Source: Spirochaetales bacterium (GTDB taxonomy: Bacteria; Spirochaetota; Spirochaetia; ARS1246). From it: DNA of 6,054 nt. The translations under genes and the position numbers were made by a program. The notes below the pieces were generated by a model. That model saw only the letters and a program-made list of their open reading frames with translations, was not told the DNA's origin and did no database searches. Of the stretch, positions 1 to 5,871 are shown one piece after another; position 1 is the stretch's first letter, and every line of letters starts with the position of its first letter. The stretch lies in assembly GCA_018644745.1 (NCBI GenBank), contig JABGPX010000417.1, forward strand, positions 1-6,054, given 5' to 3'.

Positions 1-1
1 G

Positions 2-1402
2 ATCGAGGAGAAACTCCAGGAGCCGATCAAAAAAGACATGCTCGCTTCTCTCGGGAATAGCCGCGAGTATGAGATTGAGGAACTCTAGCTCGTCGCGATG
101 ACGGTAGAGCTCTCGTTCCAGCAGCTTCAGAGCCCCATCGCTTCCCCTTCGGGAAATACATTCAAGCAAGGTTTGATATGTGTCAAAATAGTCACCAGAC
201 AGCTTTTTCTCAGTGGAAAGACCAAATACCCGGTCGGCGAGCTGAGTCACCACCTCTCTATCACCAAATTCAAGCAGCAGCCTGGCGGCGATAAGCAGCG
301 ACGCGGGATTGTCTATTCGTCTGACTCTGCCGAGAAAAGCCGTGATGCTTACTTCGCATGCTTGTTTCAGCAGCTGATAGTTCCGTTCGAGATCTTCTCT
401 GTCACCGAAATCGTTCTCTTCGAATATCCGGCCCAGGGTGCCCGCAGCGGAGAGAAACACTGCGGCAGTAAAGCGTAGCTCCAGATTGTCGCTCGCCAGG
501 AACTTGAGGGCGATATTCTCATCTTGCTTGTCGTCTTGCTGAAGAAGCTCCAGGACATGCAGAGCCTGCCAGATAGTGAGGCTCTCGACGTCTACTACGT
601 GTTTCGCCGGCAGAGTTACGGCAATCCGCTCTCGAGCTGCTTTTCGCACCTCAAAAACAGGATCGTTAAGCAATAAATTGAGCAGATTTTCATATAGCTT
701 GTCAGAATCGGTAGTTTCAAATTCCGCAGCAACGGTCTTTCTTACCAGTGGATAGGGATCGTCGAAGGCATCCCAGATTGCTCTTGTGGATCGGTCCGAA
801 CCGTCATGCAGAATGATTTTTGCGGCAAAGTATCGTGACGCCCACTCCGGATCGCCGGTCATCTCACGAAGGTTGTCAATCTTGTCTCTCAATACTTCCA
901 GAGCAGCTTTGCCGTTAAAGGCCTCGCCTTTTCCGGAAAGCGCTACTCGCCTGAGAATGAGAAAATCATCAGCTTTGGTGATCCACTCGCTGAAAATAGG
1001 CGCAAGTCGGGGTTTGTCGAGGGTAGTAATAAAACAAGCGAAAAGACCTTTATCGGGAACGAAATGTAATATCCGCTTCATTGTACCAGCGTGCTTTGTC
1101 TGCATTAGACGCTGAATCCAGAGATCGTCAATCCCAATGAGTGTCGGCAGGGCTTCGTTTTGGAGTCGGGTGGCCAGTCGTACCGTGAGGCCTGATCTCT
1201 GAAGCAGAGTTGCATCGTCATATTTATCTCGGATGAGTTCATCTGCGAGGTCAGGATCTGATGAAACTTTGATGAGTCGTCGTTTGTAACGCCCTCTCGG
1301 GATGAATACCACGAGTACAACAATGAGAATGATAAGAACTCCGCCGGCAATGGCATACACCCAAATCGGCAGGGAGCTGAGGAAATCTACTATCGCGCGC
1401 AT
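2..1402 (-). CDS. Membrane-anchored HEAT-repeat protein (C-terminus cut by window edge)
   Basis: An open frame of 467 codons runs without a stop from an ATG at 1402 to the left edge, so the C-terminus is missing. The start is set by a strong Shine-Dalgarno AAGGAG five bases upstream. Residues about 12-35 form one very hydrophobic segment (VYAIAGGVLIILIVVLVVF), followed at once by the basic cluster RGRYKRR; by the positive-inside rule the rest of the protein should be cytoplasmic. The remainder is almost wholly helical and leucine/alanine rich. HEAT-like units are visible, with the typical D-P-x-x-x-V-R turn: about 211-228 (DDPYPLVRKTVA), 245-261 (NDPVFEVRKAAR) and 302-319 (SDNLELRFTAA). HEAT solenoids bind proteins rather than catalyse, so a scaffold role at the membrane is inferred. 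It follows the adenylate cyclase gene by 25 bases and is probably in the same operon. Its partner is unknown. I am sure it is a gene and fairly sure of the HEAT fold. Confidence 0.88.
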   Translation of the reverse strand, partial: MRAIVDFLSSLPIWVYAIAGGVLIILIVVLVVFIPRGRYKRRLIKVSSDPDLADELIRDKYDDATLLQRSGLTVRLATRLQNEALPTLIGIDDLWIQRLMQTKHAGTMKRILHFVPDKGLFACFITTLDKPRLAPIFSEWITKADDFLILRRVALSGKGEAFNGKAALEVLRDKIDNLREMTGDPEWASRYFAAKIILHDGSDRSTRAIWDAFDDPYPLVRKTVAAEFETTDSDKLYENLLNLLLNDPVFEVRKAARERIAVTLPAKHVVDVESLTIWQALHVLELLQQDDKQDENIALKFLASDNLELRFTAAVFLSAAGTLGRIFEENDFGDREDLERNYQLLKQACEVSITAFLGRVRRIDNPASLLIAARLLLEFGDREVVTQLADRVFGLSTEKKLSGDYFDTYQTLLECISRRGSDGALKLLERELYRHRDELEFLNLILAAIPERSEHVFFDRLLEFLLD

Positions 1403-1407
1403 ACTTT

Positions 1408-1413
1408 CTCCTT
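1408..1413 (-). promoter_or_regulatory. Strong Shine-Dalgarno for the HEAT-repeat gene
   Basis: The minus strand reads AAGGAG, five bases before the ATG at 1402. It fixes the start of the HEAT-repeat gene. It lies between the cyclase stop codon and that start, which fits translation from a shared transcript. It contrasts with the cyclase gene itself, which has no such site. Confidence 0.85.
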
Positions 1414-1427
1414 ATTTTTATAATCCG

Positions 1428-3020
1428 TTAGGAGGCCTGATCGAGAACACTGTATATTGGAATTGCTTCCGCCTTTCCTTTCACATTGACTGGTTTTAGC
1501 TTTTTCAGCTTGAAGGCGTCACCAATAAGGTCTTTTGTGTTTTGGGTAATGATAACTTCGCCCGCTCCGGCGACCCCTTCGAGGCGCGCCGCAACGTTAA
1601 CCGTATCGCCGATAACCGAGTAGTCCATCCGCCTCGAACTGCCGAGATTTCCGGCTACCAGGGGGCCTGTGTGCATTCCGATACCGATCTTGAGCTTTTC
1701 CGCTTCTCCCCTGAAGAACTTGCGGCTAGTTGAAGCTACCAATTGCTGAATTTCCCATGCACAGGCTACCGCGTGATAAGCATCTTCTGCTTCAGACTGC
1801 AGAGGAACTCCCCACGCGGCCATAATACAGTCGCCGATAAACTTATCGATATATCCGCGGTGCTCAATCACGATCTCTACGGCTTCGCCAAAGTACGCAT
1901 TGAGAACATCAATAATATACTCTGGGTCTCTGCCTTCGGAGAAAGATGTGTAGCCTCGAATATCCGCGAAGAAGACCGTCGCCTGCCGTGTTGCCCCTCC
2001 TGGTTTTATCAGATCAGGAGATTCGATCAAGCTCTGAACCACTTCCTGTGACATATAACGGGCAAACATGTCTTTTATAACACGACGGTCTTCCACGGCA
2101 ACATCCACCCGCGCTTTGAGCTCCCGTTCGCTGGTTTGATCGGTGAAGAGCATGGTAAGACCTTCGCTGGCTCCCCGTTTTCCCAGCAGGGGAGATACAT
2201 TCAGCGAGAAGTCCATGTCTTTTTCTTCGCCCTTGAATATTCCTTCCAGACCCAGAATTTCCTGGTTTGTGGTGGCCACTTTGTTTATGCTGGTGAATAT
2301 TTTCCGGCTAAGAGGTTTTTTTAGAATCTTTTCGAAAGATGATCCGACATGACTTTCTGATAACGCCAGTTTCTTTCGCGCTGCTTCATTAAAATAGTGA
2401 ATACACCCGTTGCTGTCGGTAGTAATCAGCAGATTTGTCATACTCGAGAATATGCTCTCCTGGTATCGCTCCAGCGTCTCGATTCTCCTCAGGTTTTCCT
2501 TCAGCTCCCGGAACAGCTCAGAGTTCTGGAGCATTCCGGTGGCCAGGGCGTTAAATGAGTCGAGAAAGTGAAAACGCCGCCGGTTGTAAAACATAGGTTC
2601 CCGCGAATTGAGAAAGAGAATGCCGAACCTCGCTTTCTGGGTGTACACCGGGAGGGCAATCCCGCTCTGCATATTTTGGTTCAGCAGTATTTCTTCGAAA
2701 GGGCTCGACTTTCGTTCGAGGAGCAGAACGCTCTCGCGGCACTCTTCTATGAACTGCGGCACCTCGCTGTCTCCGGGAATTGTTTCCGCTGCCAGGTAGC
2801 GTCCCCGCTGATAAGTGCGTTTCATATCGCTTCCCGGCCTGTCCGGATCGGTGTACAGGTATAGTACTGCCAGGTCGGACCGAGTAATGTCGATCGCTTG
2901 ATCTACCATGGTCGAAACAAGACTCTGGAAATCGATTTCTTTTGCGAGAAGCGCGCTGGCCCGTGTCAGTGCGTCAAGTTCACTTTCAGACCTGCTCTTT
3001 ATGTCAATTTCATTATTCAC
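1428..3020 (-). CDS. GAF-PAS class III adenylate cyclase
   Basis: This 530-residue protein makes cAMP from ATP, judging by its C-terminal class III cyclase domain (about 345-525). The metal-binding aspartates are D353 (FFADIRGYT) and D397 (FIGDCIMAAWG). K393 sits where adenine-specific cyclases carry the purine-binding lysine, and S468 is at its partner position. N475 and R479 (GDTVNVAARLE) are the transition-state residues. All key residues are therefore present in one chain, as expected for an active homodimer. Upstream come a GAF-like domain (about 20-165), a PAS domain (about 185-300) and a helical linker (about 300-340). No signal peptide or membrane span is seen, so it should be a soluble cytoplasmic sensor; its ligand cannot be read from the sequence. 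The start is a GTG, the first possible start after an in-frame TAA, and lacks a Shine-Dalgarno. The HEAT-repeat gene follows 25 bases downstream. Guanylate cyclase activity is less likely given K393. Confidence 0.95.
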   Translation of the reverse strand: MNNEIDIKSRSESELDALTRASALLAKEIDFQSLVSTMVDQAIDITRSDLAVLYLYTDPDRPGSDMKRTYQRGRYLAAETIPGDSEVPQFIEECRESVLLLERKSSPFEEILLNQNMQSGIALPVYTQKARFGILFLNSREPMFYNRRRFHFLDSFNALATGMLQNSELFRELKENLRRIETLERYQESIFSSMTNLLITTDSNGCIHYFNEAARKKLALSESHVGSSFEKILKKPLSRKIFTSINKVATTNQEILGLEGIFKGEEKDMDFSLNVSPLLGKRGASEGLTMLFTDQTSERELKARVDVAVEDRRVIKDMFARYMSQEVVQSLIESPDLIKPGGATRQATVFFADIRGYTSFSEGRDPEYIIDVLNAYFGEAVEIVIEHRGYIDKFIGDCIMAAWGVPLQSEAEDAYHAVACAWEIQQLVASTSRKFFRGEAEKLKIGIGMHTGPLVAGNLGSSRRMDYSVIGDTVNVAARLEGVAGAGEVIITQNTKDLIGDAFKLKKLKPVNVKGKAEAIPIYSVLDQAS

Positions 3021-3110
3021 ATATAGAAGTATAGTAGAAAAAACTTAAATTTGGGAGCAAAAAAAGTGCAGAACCGCCCGAGAGTTTCATCGAAAGAGTA
3101 TTCCCGGCCG
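3021..3110 (-). promoter_or_regulatory. Intergenic region before the cyclase gene: -10-like box and weak hairpin
   Basis: This 90-base gap is the longest without a gene. On the minus strand a TATACT box (3029-3034) resembles a -10 element, but no convincing -35 lies 16-18 bases upstream. It ends only eight bases before the GTG, so a transcript from it would begin almost at the start codon and be nearly leaderless. Nearer the iron-sulfur gene an imperfect hairpin (CCGGGA at 3102-3107 with TCTCGG at 3078-3083, one G-U pair, plus an inner TTTC/GAAA stem) is followed only after 12 bases by a run of seven T (3059-3065). The gap before the T run makes it a poor match to a Rho-independent terminator. 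Both calls are tentative. Confidence 0.3.
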
Positions 3111-3929
3111 CTATTCTACATCCACAAGAGTTTCAAGATGCTCTATCAGGCCTTGTACCGATCCATTTTTCGGCAAGTGCAGGTCTAAGGCATTATTTGG
3201 ACACACAGTGACGCAGCGCCCGCATCCCCTGCAGTTATCATCAATAACCGCCCGGCTGTTTTCGACAGCGATCGCATCAGCGAAGCAGCATCCCTCGGTA
3301 CATTTCCCGCATCCGACACAGTTGTCGTTTACTGCTATTTGAATACCCGGAAGCTTGTTGACTCTCGCGGCAATCGTGTCGGAGATATAAGGAAGAGCTT
3401 TCCACAAGCAGCAGCAATCGCAGCAGAAGCAAACCGTAAGCAGCTTGGTGCCCGGACGAGCCCCGGTCCAAAGCGTGTCGATGTGGTTTCTGGCAATCAG
3501 AAAGATGAGATTTTCATCCTCAGCCCTTCGCAGATGCTCTCTGGCTTCCTGTTTTGAAACAGGTCTTGCCAGCTTCGGGTTTATGTTGGAGACAGCGTCG
3601 CCCATAAACAGGCAGCCCAGATCTATCGGATGATTCCGGCAACCCGCCGACTCTCTGCAGATGCAGGAATTCAGCACGACTAGAGAACCGGCCTTATCGA
3701 TGAAATGCTCGATCGCCGACGCGGGAAGCGCGACGTTTTCTGGTTTTGCCACCTCCTGTTTTATCGCGATAGTTCTGTTGTTCGGCAGATAGGTGATGTG
3801 GTCCCCTCTGAACAGAGTAAAATCTATCAAACGCGCAAAAGCGGGAAACCGCTTTGTCAGGCGGGATAGAAAAAAACGCGAGGGGAACGCTTTCCTAATT
3901 AGGGCGATAGCCCAAAGGGGTAACTTCAT
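3111..3929 (-). CDS. Cysteine-rich 4Fe-4S dicluster protein (CxCCxCCC type)
   Basis: The 272-residue product holds 19 cysteines in three groups. The C-terminal part is a bacterial two-cluster ferredoxin domain: C204/C207/C210/C214 (CVGCGKCTEGC) and C233/C236/C239/C243 with proline after the last (CRGCGRCVTVCP). Ahead of it lie C89/C91/C97/C106 (CICRESAGC, then GC eight to nine residues on) and the dense motif CFCCDCCC at 167-174. This combination matches a family of uncharacterised 4Fe-4S proteins common in anaerobes, in which the extra cysteines are conserved. The first 45 residues are basic and hydrophobic (ALIRKAFPSRFF) and may touch the membrane, but no clear span or signal peptide is seen. 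An electron-transfer or metal-cluster role in the cytoplasm is inferred. The ATG at 3929 has AGGA 11 bases upstream, overlapping the stop of the DUF6512 gene, so the two are probably coupled. Redox partner and substrate are unknown. Confidence 0.9.
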   Translation of the reverse strand: MKLPLWAIALIRKAFPSRFFLSRLTKRFPAFARLIDFTLFRGDHITYLPNNRTIAIKQEVAKPENVALPASAIEHFIDKAGSLVVLNSCICRESAGCRNHPIDLGCLFMGDAVSNINPKLARPVSKQEAREHLRRAEDENLIFLIARNHIDTLWTGARPGTKLLTVCFCCDCCCLWKALPYISDTIAARVNKLPGIQIAVNDNCVGCGKCTEGCCFADAIAVENSRAVIDDNCRGCGRCVTVCPNNALDLHLPKNGSVQGLIEHLETLVDVE

Positions 3930-3940
3930 AGATCGCGGCT

Positions 3941-3946
3941 GTCCTA
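3941..3946 (-). promoter_or_regulatory. Shine-Dalgarno overlapping the upstream stop codon
   Basis: The minus strand reads TTAGGAC, in which TAG (3944-3946) is the stop of the DUF6512 gene and AGGAC (3941-3945) is the ribosome site for the iron-sulfur gene, 11 bases from its ATG. The overlap suggests that ribosomes ending on the first gene help start the second, keeping the two products in step. The spacing is a little long. Confidence 0.55.
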
Positions 3947-4528
3947 ATGGTCGTGACCTTCATGGTCATCCGGGTCCACATGCCAGGAGGTTCCGTACTC
4001 TCCTGAATGAGGATCGGCAAATATCTCCGTCTTGGGGGTCCAGAAGGAAAAGGTAATGAGGAGTACCGCATGTACGATGAAAACCCCGATTCCAAACCGG
4101 TCTCCCCAGGCCGGTGCCTTGTCATCGTTGAATATCCGATAGAAAACCACCTGACAGAGGGCACATCCGATAACGAAGGAAATAATATCGATAATAAGGA
4201 TTTCCTCGCCGGTGAAGATTGTATAGACGTAGAAAAACGCGACTATAAATATCTGAAGAGTGAGTATACCGAGGGCCTTTGCCAGGAAGTACCGTTTTAC
4301 TCCCTTTCCGATAAACCAATAGTCTATAAGAGAAAAGAAAACCAGCGACCAGAAACCAAGCTTAAGATGCTCCCAGACACTTTCATTTACCGCGCTGAGC
4401 ATCCCGACAATCGGTGAAAATTCTGACCAGGCATAAGTAAAGTGAAGGAGAGAACCAACACCTATCAGGAAAAAAAATCCTCCGATCTGCCAGATAATAA
4501 GGTTTTTCTTGTTAATTGTTTTCGCCAC
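3944..4528 (-). CDS. DUF6512-type membrane protein with His-rich tail
   Basis: The 194-residue product has about five membrane spans: 11-31, 57-74, 81-103, 109-131 and 145-164. Between the first two lies SAVNESVWEHLKLGFW (45-60), which with GSLLHFTYAW (25-34) is the signature I associate with the uncharacterised DUF6512 family. The length is close to what I recall for that family. Basic residues in the N-terminus (KTINKK) and in the loop around 74-84 place the N-terminus inside, which would put the C-terminal tail outside. That tail (173-194) contains five histidines (H174, H183, H189, H192, H194) among aspartates and glutamates (HVDPDDHEGHDH) and could bind metal; this is inference. Translation starts at GTG, supported by AGGGG six bases upstream. 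The iron-sulfur gene follows after 14 bases, so the two probably act together. No catalytic motif is visible and the function is unknown. Confidence 0.85.
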   Translation of the reverse strand: MAKTINKKNLIIWQIGGFFFLIGVGSLLHFTYAWSEFSPIVGMLSAVNESVWEHLKLGFWSLVFFSLIDYWFIGKGVKRYFLAKALGILTLQIFIVAFFYVYTIFTGEEILIIDIISFVIGCALCQVVFYRIFNDDKAPAWGDRFGIGVFIVHAVLLITFSFWTPKTEIFADPHSGEYGTSWHVDPDDHEGHDH

Positions 4529-4534
4529 GAAGTG

Positions 4535-4539
4535 CCCCT
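4535..4539 (-). promoter_or_regulatory. Shine-Dalgarno deciding a GTG start
   Basis: AGGGG on the minus strand lies six bases before the GTG at 4528. It supports this GTG as the start of the DUF6512 gene and sits directly after the T run of the hairpin that follows the glycosidase-like gene. Confidence 0.7.
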
Positions 4540-4570
4540 AAAAAGATATACCCCGCTTTCATCGGCGAGG
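4540..4570 (-). terminator. Possible weak Rho-independent terminator after the GH101-like gene
   Basis: Fourteen bases after the TAG stop at 4584, the minus strand forms a six-pair stem, CCTCGC (4565-4570) with GCGGGG (4551-4556), with one T-G pair and an eight-base loop CGATGAAA. The sequence after it is TATATCTTTTT. The six bases between stem and T run, and the short stem, make it weak. It could instead be a leader structure upstream of the DUF6512 ribosome site, or allow partial read-through. Confidence 0.4.
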
Positions 4571-4583
4571 TTTTCACATATTA

Positions 4584-5819
4584 CTAGAATATGATTGAGA
4601 GGGCTACCTTTCGTATTCTCAGTGCTTCATTTGCACCGACGCTCAATTTGATAACACCATCGACGACTGGAATGGTCGTTTTCGAGTCCTTCGATGCAGC
4701 TTCGGTAATACACACCTTATCGACGGCCTGCCAATCCGGCGGCAGCCGCCAGGTTTTATTATCATATCCTTCCTTGCTGTAGGCGATGAGCGTAGGCTCT
4801 TCGCACCAGAGCGCGGGCATGCATATATCCGTGCCGCTGCTCATGGTCCGGAACTCGCCGTTACCATTGGGGTTGTTTTTATAAAACCAAGGTATGAACT
4901 CAAGGCAGAAGCGCTCGAGAAAATCATCGGGTTCAGTTACGCTCGTGAATCCGAAATGGGCCGGGTTGCTGCAGTAGAGCTCATCGGGAAGATCCTCGAT
5001 CTCGTCGACCTGAGCGGCGGTGTGGGGCTGGAGGCCGACGAAGCGGTCCGCCCGAATACCGTTTACATACTCCGACGCCACGTCGATATCCCGGTCGCGC
5101 CAATAACGGAAGATCTTGCGTTGGGTGCGAGCTTCTTCTGTTTTGCTATATCCGAGATATGGGCTGATTGGGCCCTGCTGATCCGCCTTGCGGGCACCGA
5201 GAAAGGCGTCGAGGTAGAGGCAGTGGTTCTCCTGCATCTCCGGCACCATGGCGATCAGATCATCGATCCGCTTCTGGGCCAGGCCGTGCTTCCACTCCTG
5301 GGTATAGCTGACATGATAGCAGTCCATGTCCGACCACACGTTGCCGATGATCGGGCTGCCGTCAAGGTCCTTTGCAATGATGTCTTTCTCTACGTACTCC
5401 TGAAAGAGAGGACTATCGGCGTAGGCATCAAACATATTGATATGCAAGGTTGCCAGGCAATTATATTTACGGGCTTCGCGGATCAGCCAGCGTAAGCTGT
5501 CCAGCGCTGTCGCGTCGCGTTCGCGTTTGAGATGACGGTTTACTTCGGCCCATGAGGGATACTTGGAGTCATGTCCTTCGAACTGCCAACCCGTAAGCAG
5601 CACAATTTGCGGTACCCCGCAGGTGAGATGAAAAACCCGCTTGATCACCTCTAGGCCCTGCTCAAAAGTCAGATAGAGTTCGTCGAGTTCGCCTTCGCCA
5701 TTGCGCGTGGCATGCATGATCCGGTAAACATATTTCTGATGCCATGGCACCAGCCAGGGACGCTCGGGCCTCATTGTTCTCGTGTAATCGTAGTAATCGC
5801 CTGATGGTTCGTTCTTCAT
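4584..5819 (-). CDS. GH101-like glycoside hydrolase (endo-alpha-N-acetylgalactosaminidase family), compact form
   Basis: The 411-residue product resembles the catalytic barrel of GH101, whose known members release the disaccharide Gal-beta-1,3-GalNAc from mucin-type O-glycans with retention. Matching blocks in order are the first strand (VYRIMHATRNG, 31-41), the signature LLTGWQFEGHDSKYPSW (74-90), LATLHINMFDAYADSPLF (122-139), and LYLDAF with D204 as likely nucleophile. ASEY with E250 is the likely acid/base. A C-terminal beta domain (about 340-411) has the KEGYDNKTWRLPPDW (349-363) feature that follows the barrel in GH101. Known GH101 enzymes are secreted multidomain proteins of well over a thousand residues; here the N-terminal sandwich, binding modules and signal peptide are absent, so it is probably cytosolic, perhaps more like GH129 in use. 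Substrate is uncertain. The ATG at 5819 has only a weak ribosome site (GGTAAG); the next methionine, M16, has none better. No sugar transport or catabolic genes are seen beside it. Confidence 0.82.
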   Translation of the reverse strand: MKNEPSGDYYDYTRTMRPERPWLVPWHQKYVYRIMHATRNGEGELDELYLTFEQGLEVIKRVFHLTCGVPQIVLLTGWQFEGHDSKYPSWAEVNRHLKRERDATALDSLRWLIREARKYNCLATLHINMFDAYADSPLFQEYVEKDIIAKDLDGSPIIGNVWSDMDCYHVSYTQEWKHGLAQKRIDDLIAMVPEMQENHCLYLDAFLGARKADQQGPISPYLGYSKTEEARTQRKIFRYWRDRDIDVASEYVNGIRADRFVGLQPHTAAQVDEIEDLPDELYCSNPAHFGFTSVTEPDDFLERFCLEFIPWFYKNNPNGNGEFRTMSSGTDICMPALWCEEPTLIAYSKEGYDNKTWRLPPDWQAVDKVCITEAASKDSKTTIPVVDGVIKLSVGANEALRIRKVALSIIF

Positions 5820-5844
5820 TGCTTACCGTAATATCATGATGCGG

Positions 5845-5871
5845 TTTTTATGTCGATGTCCGCGATGTCAA
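5845..5871 (-). promoter_or_regulatory. Possible promoter before the GH101-like gene
   Basis: A perfect -35 hexamer TTGACA (5866-5871) overlaps the TGA stop of the ankyrin gene. The best -10 candidate, TAAAAA (5845-5850), matches four of six positions and lies after a short 15-base spacer. A transcript from it would have a leader of about 20 bases. The sequence between holds a nine-base-spaced repeat of CATCG (CATCGCGGACATCGACAT). The weak -10 and short spacer keep this tentative. Confidence 0.3.

Noticed and set aside
98..478. A 126-codon open frame on the plus strand opposite the HEAT-repeat gene
   Set aside because: The minus strand carries a continuous 467-codon frame with HEAT motifs and a strong ribosome site; the plus frame has no family features.
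1105..1356. An 83-codon minus-strand frame within the HEAT-repeat gene
   Set aside because: It is out of frame with the longer gene, whose start is fixed by AAGGAG at 1408-1413.
3078..3107. Hairpin after the iron-sulfur gene as a clear intrinsic terminator
   Set aside because: The T run starts 12 bases beyond the stem and the stem is interrupted, so it is noted only as part of the intergenic region.
4007..4417. A 136-codon plus-strand frame opposite the DUF6512 gene
   Set aside because: Antisense shadow; the minus frame gives well-formed membrane spans and the NESVWEHLK motif, while the plus frame gives a charged sequence of no known kind.
4956..5495. A 179-codon open frame on the plus strand opposite the GH101-like gene
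   Set aside because: It is antisense to a gene with clear family motifs, lies in a locally GC-rich stretch where stop codons are rare, and shows no recognisable domain.
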